This document shows, piece after piece, positions 55,309 to 64,000 of a DNA stretch of 64,000 nt (positions are counted from its first letter, which is position 1; each line of letters begins with the position of its first letter). The stretch lies in assembly GCA_021399435.1 (NCBI GenBank), contig JAJTUP010000048.1, positions 1 through 64,000 of the forward strand, written 5' to 3'. This DNA comes from Diaporthe sp. PMI_573. Its lineage: Eukaryota > Ascomycota > Sordariomycetes > Diaporthales > Diaporthaceae. The position numbers and the translations under genes are program-made. The notes under the pieces were generated by a model. It saw only the letters and a program-made list of their open reading frames with translations. It searched no databases and was not told the origin of the DNA.

Positions 55309-55512
55309 TGTTGGAAGTTTTGCAGGTTCCCCTCAACTGCAGGGATGACAGGGCTGTAAAACAGGGCGATGAGGCCACCAAAGGTGGCCATGCATTGGGC
55401 TAAATTGTAGGCGAACACAGGGCACAACACAAGGCTAAACGCAAGGCAGATTAGTGCGGCAGAGCCGCACAAAGACGTCCTGCACATAGCTATATGATGA
55501 AGCTGCTTTTCA
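55309..55512. repeat. 204-bp dispersed repeat, copy 2
   Basis: Same sequence and orientation as 24652-24855, 30,657 bp away, with no difference that I can find. The flanks of the two copies are unrelated, so the block boundaries are sharp at TGTTGG and TTTTCA. Confidence 0.75.
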
Positions 55513-56870
55513 TCTAATTCTTGTAACGTAAAACGTGGCTGTTTTCCAAAGCGTTGCGATTGTCAACAGTGGACTGGATCTGGGCCGGCATATAGGACCG
55601 GCTGTTAATTACGCATCTCCCATAGCGCAGGGCAGCTGCCGGGATACGAAGACACAATTAGGGCCCGTTTACAAAAGCTGATTCTTAGCTCATATTCGGA
55701 CGATAAGAAGCGATGTGTCGTCCATCTTCGACTTCACGTTTTAGAGATCTGTTGTCACCCCCGGAGCCAGCTCAAGTGCTAGGTGGGATTTGAGATATAC
55801 TCATTGCGACACTGAAATCGAGAATGTGGAAGGTACAGGACGCGGGGAGGGCAAGCCCCAGCCTCACCTTCGGTGACTGGCGGGGAGACACCGATACCAA
55901 CACCTTTGTCCTCGCTGCTCGATGCAGATTAGCGGCTGGAGCGCAGAGACAAATATCTGACTCCGTCCGTTGTCTGTCGACCTGAACCGAAGGAGCTGAA
56001 AATCACCCAAGGTTTGAATTTGATTGGCCAGGTCTCTATCAGCTTTACTGGCATGTTGTGAACACCAAGCTCAAAACGGGGCTGATCAGCGAGATTGTCA
56101 TAAAATGGTCATCTCAAGCTGCTTCGTGAAAACCTGGCAACGTCCCGAACTGGTTGAGAAGCAGCTAGCGTTCCGGGTCTCTTGATGAATCCAACGAATC
56201 TAACGCTGATGCGCAGAAAGACATTTCGGCAGAGATCGAGAAGGATCCAAGGGGGAAACCGCAATTTGTTGCTAGGACAGTTCAGATATGAAAGGAACGA
56301 CACGCTTGCGATGGATCTCTTGTCAGCACGCATCAGAGCCAAATTCTGGGATGTCAACGTCACCACCAACCATCCATCGATAAAGACGGTGCTCGAGTGT
56401 GGGCGTAATCGCAACGATGACTTTTCAGAAGACACAGAGCGAGCCCACCCGAACAGAGATTCAGGCATATGGGCCACAGCAAGAGGCTTAGTCGCTCGAT
56501 TGGGATAGGTATTGCAATTATAAACTACATGTGACCTATACAGCAAAGATTGGATGTTGTAACTTAGATCACGCAAGCCCTTCTGTGCATACTTAGCCTT
56601 TCCAGCGATCAGCGGTTGAAGAATAAAATTTCCTGACTTTGACACTTAAAAAGTGAGGAGATTGCGATACTCCACGGGGCGAGATGGGTTGAGAGCAGTG
56701 GGTATCCTCTGTGCAAAATTCATTCTTTGCCGGGAGTTCACTTGGAAACTACTGTACACTAAGTAAAAAAAATGTATCATGTTATTCAATCCTCTACTTT
56801 AATGACTGCTCTGTAGGGCTTTTTCCCCAATATCACCGGGACGCGACCATCGACTGCGCAACTCAACCCC
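55513..56870. other. intergenic, no supported gene
   Basis: Two overlapping frames, 56182-56508 on the plus strand and 56109-56645 on the minus strand, cover the same DNA. Neither shows a domain, and I cannot choose between them. The rest is unremarkable. Confidence 0.4.
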
Positions 56871-57416
56871 TCAGCGGCTGCGATAATCAGATTCTTTTGC
56901 GCCACCCTGGATTTCAGAGGGAACGATACTTGAATTCGTCTCGGCAGCCTTGGCCTTGTAAGCGGCTAGGGTGTCTGAAGAGTCAAAGTGTTGATTGATC
57001 ACCCCGGCCATGCCACTCTGCCAATGGTTTCCGGTCGTCTGCGCACAGTAGTACCAAATCGGCCTCTTATCCTTGACGACGATCTGGAAAACATTGTCGG
57101 CCTCACCTTGGTCTACGGGAAAGAATCCACTGAAGAACGGCGGTGTGACGGACGACTGAGGGACACAGGGATTGGCGAAGGACGACTGGGCAACACTGTG
57201 ATTCTTCGGCAGGAAATGCCACTCAACCACGTCGCCGATTTCAGCAACAACATTTTCTGGATCGAAGACGAGGGCACCTCCCAGGCCCGCCAGGACGGAA
57301 TGAGTCACGCCTGTGGTTGTGGCTGTCTTTGATGGCGATGAAACGGCAGTGAGGGAGGGGCCAGCCGAGACGATGACTGTGGCGCCAAGAATCGCAAAGA
57401 CCGCACGTCTGAACAT
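56871..57416 (-). CDS. secreted cupredoxin-fold protein, 181 residues
   Basis: Minus-strand from the ATG at 57416 (MFRRAVFAILGATVIVSAGP), a signal peptide; the upstream in-frame extension lacks an ATG in good context. The domain is the fungal extracellular cupredoxin type: LVFDPENVVAEIGDVVEWHFLPKNHSVAQSSF, then a phenylalanine-rich FFSGFFPV, FQIVVKDKRPIWYYC, and NHWQSGMAGVIN. The four type-1 copper ligands are in place (His in NHSV, Cys in YYC, His in NHW, Met in SGM). The residue after the second histidine is Trp where relatives often have Cys. The usual Ser-rich, GPI-anchored C-terminus is missing; it ends shortly after a Lys/Ala-rich helix. It should be a small secreted or wall-associated copper protein. 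Role unknown. Confidence 0.85.
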   Translation of the reverse strand: MFRRAVFAILGATVIVSAGPSLTAVSSPSKTATTTGVTHSVLAGLGGALVFDPENVVAEIGDVVEWHFLPKNHSVAQSSFANPCVPQSSVTPPFFSGFFPVDQGEADNVFQIVVKDKRPIWYYCAQTTGNHWQSGMAGVINQHFDSSDTLAAYKAKAAETNSSIVPSEIQGGAKESDYRSR

Positions 57417-57646
57417 ATTGAAGACAACTGCGAGCAAGTACAGTATATGAGAGAATTGAATGATAATATTCAAGATGGAATGCAAAGATAGAGAAACTGT
57501 TCCTCATGTTTCCGCAGGGGATCTATGCGCTTAAATGACAGCTGATCAATAGCAGTGTCACTTGATTTGCAGCGGAACTGCTCATATGTGTGACAAGAAC
57601 GAGGCTCAAGGACTGAACTTGGACATCTTTCTATTTTTACATCTAT

Positions 57647-57853
57647 TTGAACTGCGAAGACGTGGCAGGTCCAGTTCCAGTGGCTTATTTTGGCGTCTCG
57701 GGCTGGATTCAGGGTCTGCGCTGTGTGTCAGGCAACGGACGCTCGCCACTCATGACGGCGATAATCTATAACAGCCACTCGGTGCTGAGGCTTTTCTTGG
57801 ACAAGTACGGCGGCCGCATCAACGCTGTTGCTCATAATCGCCGAGTATGCTGA
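57647..57853 (+). other. possible ankyrin-repeat remnant
   Basis: A short frame includes RSPLMTAIIYNSHSVLRLF and LDKYGGRINAVAHN, which fits one ankyrin unit (the TPLMxAI start, a helix pair and an IN-A end). Only one unit is visible, with no start or partner, so this is at best a remnant. Confidence 0.3.
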
Positions 57854-58320
57854 CACGAAGACCAGTGAAGTAAATAGTGCAAAATACCGTATACGATATT
57901 TTTTCAACCCCACACTGCACTGGATTGTTTAGGAATTCGGTGCACTGCACGGCATACGGTATTACACTGTATTTAAGCAATACCGGTACCACCTCTACGC
58001 CTTTCTACCCCTACAAGTTACCTACTGAACCCTACAAAGGTTTGGTGTGATCATTACATACGGATGCGGATATTCGCCTCCTTAGGAGACTATTAGAAAA
58101 TAATGAATTACACTTAGATGTAAGATTCGAGCCCTACGTGCAGCTGTTCTTTTGTTATTCTTTTTACCGTTCAAAACCTAAAGAATGGCCCTTGTGAGCT
58201 TCGAAGAAGCTATCCACACAATATACTAAGTAAATATTACATGTTCAATTCCCGAAAACCAGAGTATCATTGAAGAAATACAAGCCTTGATACCAAGATT
58301 TGACTCCTTCGCATCTTATC

Positions 58321-59877
58321 ATGCCAAACGCAGGACGCTTTGGTTCAGAAATACATGGCGACTGGAGTGGTGACAAAACTATAAGCACTTCAAACCCTAC
58401 AATCACTATGATCGGTTTGCCTGCTGGCAAGGACTCCTCCAGAACTGATTCAAGTAACGAAATCGGACCAGTTGGCTCCAAATCTCCCACCCAATCGTCC
58501 GTATACACACCAAGTCCAGAGCCTCCGTGGGACCCAACCGCTGGGGTTTCAAGAGCTCCTGATGCGACACAAAGGCAGGTCCGCAGTATGAGCTATGCCA
58601 CCCCCGAAGGCTGGGAACGGCACCGAGACAAGATAATTGGGCTATATACAAACAAGACGCTCAAAGAGGTCCTTGAGATCATGGAACACGACCACAACTT
58701 CGTCGCCACCGAGAGGATGTATAAAGCACGATTCAAGGATTGGGGTGTCAATAAGAACGTGACAGCAGATTACATCGCCAGTCTGCCATCAGAGGAACAG
58801 CGGAAAGAAATAGGGCAACGACAACATGAAACGTGTTCTAGCGAATACCCACAAGATCCCACCACTACCAGTCATCCAGATGTCGAGCGGATCCGAAAGT
58901 ATGTTAGCAGGGGTTCTTCCGGCCTCAACAAGTTAGAGACAAAAGAACGCAACCGCCTTTTAGCCGTGTTTGGATCGCCAGACCTCAAGCGCACTCGTAA
59001 GAATGCAAGGCGCAGGGGCTGCCAACCTCACGGCCGACCTGACCAGCAAGCCACTGATGTCGGACGCCAACCGTCAAGACAACTGCCGCGGGTTGCAGTT
59101 CCCAATCCTCAGCACATCATACACACACTTGAGTCTTTATTCTCGTCTCGGAACCCAACTTGTTCCCTTATGACTTCTGCGACAACCACGCCGTTCGACA
59201 ATCCTCTGCTGTCTCTATATCCCGATCCAGACTATTTCAGTTCCTCAAATGGTTGGCCATCACGCGATCATGCATTGCCCATCCAGGAAGTACATATGCT
59301 AGACTTTGTAATAAAATTCCGGCTTGCACACGTCCTACTTGAGGGATGGGACCAACATGAAGAATCCCCTCTTCTGCAGGCTTGCCTGGATGGACTGTCC
59401 CATGCACTTCAGGCGACAAGCCCGGATAACGCGGGCGCTATCACATGTCTCATCTACATAATTCTGACTGCACTTGAGACCGCAAGAAGCTTTGATTCTT
59501 CGAGCATCCTCTTTTGGCTCTTTGATCAGCTCGCGGTTATTTGGGCGCAACACTACCCCCTTACCGCGAACGTTGCTATCCAAATATCTCACTACGACAG
59601 CCATGAAAGCCTCCTGGATCTGCTGAAAAAGGCAAGGCAGGTTATCCCCACAGATCCTGGGAGCAGTGTCGCTACAAGTATAGGATTACAGGTATATCTC
59701 GAAACAGTAGACGTTGCTGTCAATACAGGTTTGCCTACAGAGGTGTACAGCACATTGCAGGCAACGACGACTAGGCTGCTAGCAGGTACCTCTGACAGTT
59801 TGCGTCCACACCGTGGCAGTGAACCCCAGAGACTTGTGAGAAATGCGATTGAACTCGGGTTGACAAGAATTCTGTGA
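58321..59877 (+). CDS. Clr5-domain protein, 518 residues
   Basis: Single exon from the ATG at 58321 (MPNAGRFGSEIHGD); an earlier in-frame TTG is not used. After a disordered Ser/Thr/Pro-rich head of about 90 residues comes a Clr5 domain at about 93-147 (EGWERHRDKIIGLYTNKTLKE, then VATERMYKARFKDWGVNKN), a predicted DNA-binding helical domain widespread in Pezizomycotina. A linker follows (VERIRKYVSRGSSGLNKLE) and a helical C-terminal region (LDFVIKFRLAHVLLEGW, CLIYIILTALETARSF, WLFDQLAVIWAQHYPL, GLQVYLETVDVAVN), rich in helices as in related proteins. It is probably a transcription regulator in the nucleus; the target genes are unknown. A decayed piece of a second copy lies at 4156-4632. Confidence 0.85.
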   Translation: MPNAGRFGSEIHGDWSGDKTISTSNPTITMIGLPAGKDSSRTDSSNEIGPVGSKSPTQSSVYTPSPEPPWDPTAGVSRAPDATQRQVRSMSYATPEGWERHRDKIIGLYTNKTLKEVLEIMEHDHNFVATERMYKARFKDWGVNKNVTADYIASLPSEEQRKEIGQRQHETCSSEYPQDPTTTSHPDVERIRKYVSRGSSGLNKLETKERNRLLAVFGSPDLKRTRKNARRRGCQPHGRPDQQATDVGRQPSRQLPRVAVPNPQHIIHTLESLFSSRNPTCSLMTSATTTPFDNPLLSLYPDPDYFSSSNGWPSRDHALPIQEVHMLDFVIKFRLAHVLLEGWDQHEESPLLQACLDGLSHALQATSPDNAGAITCLIYIILTALETARSFDSSSILFWLFDQLAVIWAQHYPLTANVAIQISHYDSHESLLDLLKKARQVIPTDPGSSVATSIGLQVYLETVDVAVNTGLPTEVYSTLQATTTRLLAGTSDSLRPHRGSEPQRLVRNAIELGLTRIL

Positions 59878-60027
59878 ATACAATGTCTTACTGTACTATA
59901 CTCTTCTGAAATAGAACTTTGGTTCTAAATTTACTCATACAGACTACAGATAAATTATGAGCATGGCCTTAAGAAAAAGTATAAAGTACGAATACACTCC
60001 CACCTTTCAGACTCTTAGTGCTTACAA

Positions 60028-60555
60028 TTGATCTGGGCATCGCCAAGAGAAGAAGAAAAACACCAACAGAGCAGACCCTCCCTGCCCACTAATGGAAGAA
60101 GTTCCCTCATAGGCTCCTGCTTTGCCTCTATTGTGGTCGGCGCAACGACTTTCGCACTCTGCGCACCCGGGTTATACAGCTGGGAACGCAGGCGTACAGA
60201 ATATGTTCGCGGCTCGTCCATCGAACCCGAGTTCAGACTATGGCCTGCGATCGTGACTGCTCCACTGCTTCCCATTTCCCTCTTTTGGCTTGGCTGGGGC
60301 AACTACCCTAGCATACCGATGTGGTGCAGTCTCGGCACTTGCTTCGTGTTCGGCATGGTTCTGATAGCTATCTATGTCAGCAGCTATGGATACATCATCG
60401 ATAGCTGTCATGAACATTCGGCGATCGCGCTTGCGAGCATTGCAATGGTGCGCTACTTGGTTGCAGGCGGTATGGTGGTGGCCGCGCGTCCCATGTATGA
60501 AGGAATTGGTGTTTACTGTACCATGACAATCTTGGGGTGCATTGCGGTGTATTAA
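60028..60555 (+). pseudogene. C-terminal fragment of an MFS (DHA1-type) transporter
   Basis: Three or four hydrophobic helices remain: SCFASIVVGATTFALCAPGL, then RRTEYVRGSSIEPEFRLWPAIVTAPLLPISLFW, MWCSLGTCFVFGMVLIAIYV, and IIDSCHEHSAIALASIAMVRYL with PMYEGIGVYCTMTILGCIAVY. The PEFRL box and the Y.IDS.....ASALA-like block are typical of the second half of fungal drug:H+ or polyamine transporters. The first helices, and thus the start, are missing and the frame begins without an ATG, so it is a truncated gene. Confidence 0.8.
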
Positions 60556-60808
60556 CTCCAGCACCACTTCTTATCTGGCTATACGGGCGGAAGCTCAGGG
60601 CAAAGAGTTAGTACGCAAAGGGTCCGGATGATGGTAGATAGAATTAAGATAGCAAAGGATAAGCAAGGCTTTAAGAGGCTAACGATCGCGGCAGTTGACA
60701 AATCTCTCAATCCTTCCGGTTCATGGGCTGCCATCAATGAGGTCCGCTACGGTCAAGCCTTAAACGACCTTGCGTCTGTAGAGGACGTTTGACTCCATCG
60801 ACTGCGAC

Positions 60809-61384
60809 TCAACTCCGCCGCGGACCATTTAAAACCCTATTAACCACCAGACCCCCAATAGTCGATTCTGCTACCTTCACTGTACCATGTCTGCTTGGTT
60901 CATTGACTAGAAGCGTGTCGATCGCCGCGGCTCCCAGTGCCGCCCTCGCCACCCGTGCTCCCTTTCTGCCCGTCCACGAGCCTGACTCATTTCGCAACCT
61001 GAACGCCTCCACGGCACCAGCATCTATGGCCGCCTCCACCGCGTGCTCCCTCTTGCGACGCTCTTTCGAAGCATCATCGCGACTCCGACCGCCGAAACGG
61101 GTCGGCGAAGGGCTATACGGGACCCGCCTTCCCGGACCCCTCCTGCCGTAGCGGCCATGAGGAGACCCATACTCCCTGCGGTGAGAACACCGGCTCCGCC
61201 GGCCCACGAGGGAACATGAACCACTTGGGTTCAGTCCTATGGCATCCTCGAGCCGATCCACCAATTCGTGTCCTATTGAGTTGCGCCGCGAACGTGGGTT
61301 GTCGTTATGGTCGGACCTGAGGTCTTCATCCGAATAATCGGCAGATAGGCGCCTTCGAGATGTCCCTGACGTAGTCTCTGGCAT
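60809..61384 (-). CDS. basic protein with an alanine-rich zipper-like C-terminus, 191 residues
   Basis: Minus-strand from the ATG at 61384 (MPETTSGTSRRRLSADYSDED). The first 100 residues are disordered and Arg/Ser/Gly-rich. The C-terminal half is an alanine/glycine-patterned helical region: HAVEAAIDAGAVEAFRLRN, GSWTGRKGARVARAALGAAAIDTL, then a HGTVKVAESTIGGLVVNRVLNGPR close. This pattern resembles the alanine/glycine-zipper domain of fungal DUF3824-type proteins, although shorter. The plus strand has an overlapping open frame (60789-61151) that I regard as a shadow because of GC-rich composition. Function unknown; family assignment is tentative. Confidence 0.65.
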   Translation of the reverse strand: MPETTSGTSRRRLSADYSDEDLRSDHNDNPRSRRNSIGHELVDRLEDAIGLNPSGSCSLVGRRSRCSHRREYGSPHGRYGRRGPGRRVPYSPSPTRFGGRSRDDASKERRKREHAVEAAIDAGAVEAFRLRNESGSWTGRKGARVARAALGAAAIDTLLVNEPSRHGTVKVAESTIGGLVVNRVLNGPRRS

Positions 61385-62129
61385 TGTGCAAGAAAGCAGC
61401 TCTGAGGTAATAATAATTTGCTCCGAGAAGACGGCTCATGGTACAATGTAAGTGTTGGCGGCATCATTGACCCCACTGAATAGCTCGAAAAAATAAATAT
61501 TTCGCCTCTTGCCGGTACGTCACTATTTCGTCAGAATACCGTCAAATAAATGTCGAGGACAGGGTTGTCTGAGATCGTGGTGATATCACATTGACGCACT
61601 CGTTCGTACCGGTGCCCCAATTGGACGGAATCGTGTTCCGCCAGTCCAGACGTCTCCCATCTATATCACAAAAGCCTCCTCACGCCAACCCCACAAGGAA
61701 GAATACCCTTTTTGGTAGGGCGTTGCCGTTTCCAGTGATGAAGAACAGGAGAAAAAGGGAGGCTGGGGCAGCCCATAATTGGGATAAGTTGATGTTGGAG
61801 TTCTGGTGCTACGGGGGCGAGAGCTCGCACGGAAGGAGGAAGGATAATAGAGGGCGGCGGTGCTTCGAGCACGACCGTGGGTGGCTCCGCACGGCGGATG
61901 CAATTTGAGCGATCAGGTGGCGTCGAAATCCCAGATTGCAATACGAGGTGGCGGTTGTCCACCATTCACCAGATGCGGCCGTGACTGGGAAGTTCGACTG
62001 GCTGAAGGCTACCACGCGAGCCTGCTGCTAGTCCCTGGTATATCCCCCGGACCAACCCAAAGTACTCAGATGACTAAGGAGTCGAGCCCTAAACCCGAAT
62101 GGTAACGACTGGGGGTTTTGTAACAGTTT
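61385..62129. other. intergenic, no supported gene
   Basis: Overlapping frames on both strands at 61591-62105 show no domain. The last part leads into the LINE fragment. Confidence 0.4.
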
Positions 62130-62974
62130 CCCCTATCGCCCGCCGGTGCTGTTTTTGTTCTTCAACGCAGACCTGGTGCAGCGGAGGGTTAAGGCGGCAG
62201 GCGGATCAATCGCATTCATTGACGACTACTCTGCTTGGGTGACCGGCCCAACCGCGGAGGCGAACCGGGCAGGCATTCAGTCAATCATTGATGAAGCACT
62301 CGATTGGGAGAAGCGCAGTGGCGCGACCTTTTGAGGCGGACAAGACGACGATCGTCCACTTCACGCGCACCAGCGCGCGAAGCAATGGTGTGGCGTTCTG
62401 GGTCAAGGGCAGGGAAGTCATACCCAAAGCCAGCGCAAAGATTCTGGGAGTGATCATGGACTCCGGTTTGCGGTACCAGGAACATATCGCCAGCGCAGCC
62501 GCGAAGGGCCTCAACGCTGCCATGGGCCTGAGGAGGCTGAAGCTGCTCTCAGCGAGGGTAGCGAGACAGTTGTTCATGGCGACGGTCGCCCCGGCAATGG
62601 ACTACGCGTCGAACGTCTGGATGCATGCGCGTCGGGCGAAAGAAACGGGCTGGCTAAACAAAGCGCAGCGAATTGGTGCGCAGGCCATCACAGGAGCGTT
62701 CCGAACCGTGGCAACTGCTGTGGCCGAGGCCGAGGCCGGCATCCGCGCAATAGGGGAACGGCATAAGCGGGCTGCGACGAGGCTCTGCATCGACCTACGG
62801 AAGCTACCGCGGGCGCATCCGCTGGCAGCACTGAGGAACAAAGCAAGCAAGCGGTACCTCTCGCCAATGCAAGGCATTGCCGCGATGGTGGCTGAGATGT
62901 CCACGGAGCGAATGCAGAGACCCAAACAACTCAACCAACTCAACGGACGACCTATATTGAGTGAATTGGCTTAG
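62130..62974 (+). pseudogene. 3' half of a Tad-like LINE reverse transcriptase, frameshifted
   Basis: Begins in the RT palm (PLSP then VLFLFFNADLVQ), continues with the catalytic IAFIDDYSAWVTGP (a (F/I)xDDY form of the xxDD motif), then ADKTTIVHFTR, the thumb-type ASAKILGVIMDSGLRYQEH and the region MGLRRLKLLSARVARQLF. Two frame changes are visible: one extra base just before the VLFLFF block, near 62146, and one extra T near 62331, after ATF. The end of the element is degraded after LNQLNGRPILSE. The first half of such an element is at 19285-19896. Confidence 0.85.
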
Positions 62975-63042
62975 TAATCGCCGACCTCTCGTTGAGTTGA
63001 TCAACTGAACGCTTTCGTTGAATGGATTGACGTTGAGTTGGT
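62934..63042. repeat. 12-bp inverted repeat around a short palindromic segment
   Basis: ACCAACTCAACG at 62934-62945 is matched by its reverse complement CGTTGAGTTGGT at 63031-63042, 85 bp apart, with a perfect 12-bp palindrome (AGTTGATCAACT) at 62995-63006 between them. It lies at the end of the LINE fragment, just before the hAT gene. It might be a small MITE-like insertion or a foldback tail. Confidence 0.5.
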
Positions 63043-63250
63043 GTGAGGGAACGATCATGTGACTTTCATACTTTATGAATAGTCTCACTTTATGAATATT
63101 GTGTAAATAGCTTAAGTCGGAGTTTTCCTTAAGCGTCTCTTTCTTTACTCGTAAACAATCATTTTACCCAAGTCACACTCGACCTCGTTCGTGCTCTTGT
63201 CCTGTCACAGTTGGCCTAATTGACGAGATATTCGCGACATGCTCCACCAG

Positions 63251-64000
63251 TTATTCCCACCCATTCTCCTCTTCTGCCAGCTCTCCCGCTCGGCCGAGAA
63301 ATGACGCCATTGACTCTCTTGCGCCCGCCTCGCTTCTGGCGCTGCTCTCGACCTCGATTTGCGTGGGAACGAACAGAGGATCCAGGTCGTCGATTATCTT
63401 GGCTTGTAGCCACGAACGCAGCACTAGACACATCCCGATTATATCGACTTCGAGGCGGCTGCGCAGGGGAGTCACCAATCGACCTGCGGCAGAAAAGAGC
63501 CTCTCGCACTCGGCTGACATCGGCTGGATCGTGAGGAAATCAAGAGCCATTCGAGAGAGGCGGGGATATTGAGCTCGGTTATCCTGCCAATATGTGCTGG
63601 GGTCTCGAATATGGGTGTCTGTTGGAACCCAGCTTTGTTGCCACGCCTCGTACTCGTCCCTCGGGGATTCAGGAGTCGCAGAAGACCTCATCCTCGCTGG
63701 CGTGGTCGTAGGCGTCGATAACCGGCTTGATGGCTCGTATCGTGACTGTTCACAGTATTCCTCGAAGGCATTTTGGTACTTCCTTCGCCGTTTAGCAACG
63801 GGCTCATTTCCTGGGCTCAATACCACCTCGAGGTTGCGATATTCGGTCTCCCATATCTCCTGAACCATCTCTTTCGCAGTTGCGATCCAATTCGGATGTT
63901 TTCCCCAGTGTTCTTCGAACCAACCCCATCGATACGCAGGGTGGAGAGCCAACGCCACGTAATATATTGGTGTCTCGTCGAGAATTGTGTAGTATTTGTT
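63251..64000 (-). pseudogene. hAT transposase C-terminal part, continuing past the window edge
   Basis: The minus-strand frame is open to the last base of the window, so the gene extends beyond it and the lack of a start is not evidence of decay. It reads LDETPIYYVALALHPAYRW, then EMVQEIWETEYR, and the C-terminal dimerisation domain: YPRLSRMALDFLTIQPMSAECERLFSAAGRLVTPLRSRL and IGMCLVLRSWLQAK. This domain is diagnostic of the hAT superfamily. The protein ends acidic (GELAEEENGWE). It may well be a full element. It is a different subfamily from the pieces at 13171 and 14123. Confidence 0.9.

Noticed and set aside
56109..56645. Overlapping 178- and 108-codon frames on opposite strands
   Set aside because: Neither has a motif, a good start context or a relative in the window, and both cannot easily be real.
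60789..61151. Plus-strand frame over the zipper-like gene
   Set aside because: It overlaps a minus-strand frame with a recognisable patterned C-terminus and is explained by GC-rich composition.
1..64000. Starship-type giant transposon
   Set aside because: NLR genes and accessory cargo are suggestive, but I see no tyrosine-recombinase captain gene or element ends in the window.
1..64000. Biosynthetic gene cluster
   Set aside because: No polyketide synthase, peptide synthetase, terpene cyclase or cytochrome P450 is seen; the MFS piece and acetyltransferase remnant are both broken.

Overview
The window looks like an accessory, transposon-rich stretch of a filamentous ascomycete (Pezizomycotina, probably Sordariomycetes; the exact genus cannot be read from it). 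Evidence: short 50-150 nt introns with CTRAC-type branch points, fungal-only families (Clr5, 2EXR, DUF3455, serine-rich-type cupredoxin, PNP-NACHT-ankyrin NLR, Zn2Cys6 factor), and fungal transposon families (Fot/pogo, hAT, Tad-like LINE, chromovirus Gypsy, Copia, Helitron). I see no rRNA, no convincing tRNA and no CRISPR.

Layout. 1-6.3 kb: a small secreted cysteine-rich protein, a 5'-truncated DUF3455 gene, a decayed Clr5-gene fragment and an intact three-exon gene of unknown family. 7.3-10.1 kb: a minus-strand mosaic of transposon and captured-gene pieces (pogo-like N-terminus, APH kinase fragment, Helitron N-terminus) plus a 100-bp-period repeat. 10.3-18.9 kb: three plus-strand genes of unknown family, separated by a broken hAT element. 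19.2-24.9 kb: a LINE fragment, a short conserved Ser-rich protein gene, an acidic-tail protein and a truncated phosphatase. 25.3-30.2 kb: a TPR-2EXR gene, a fragment of a new protein family, an inverted decayed copy of the 5.3-kb gene, and a protein tyrosine phosphatase with a frameshift. 30.5-35.7 kb: an acetyltransferase remnant, a large NLR with near-identical ankyrin repeats, and a stop-bearing copy of the 20-kb gene. 36-39.9 kb: almost empty. 40-44 kb: a hAT piece joined to a broken Gypsy element, whose LTR adjoins a second copy of a 437-bp block from 7.6 kb. 44.3-47 kb: a two-zinc-finger transcription factor. 47.9-48.2 kb: a minisatellite. 49.2-53.9 kb: a tail-anchored protein gene with a decayed neighbour copy, and an intact Fot/pogo element nested inside a Copia element. 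55-64 kb: a repeat copy, a secreted cupredoxin, the full-length Clr5 gene, an MFS remnant, an alanine-rich-zipper protein, the 3' half of a LINE and a hAT transposase that runs off the end.

The main theme is duplication followed by decay. At least seven gene or repeat families occur twice here, usually one intact and one broken copy, often tens of kilobases apart and inverted. The genes do not form a pathway; the plausible shared themes are self/non-self recognition (the NLR), secretion (effector-like protein, cupredoxin) and transcription (Clr5, Zn2Cys6). The least explained material is (a) a protein module found twice in the 17.8-kb gene and once at 26.8 kb, and (b) the orphan genes at 5.3, 10.3 and 15.8 kb. 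All intron calls are mine, made by eye from frame, splice site and branch point; they have not been tested against transcripts.
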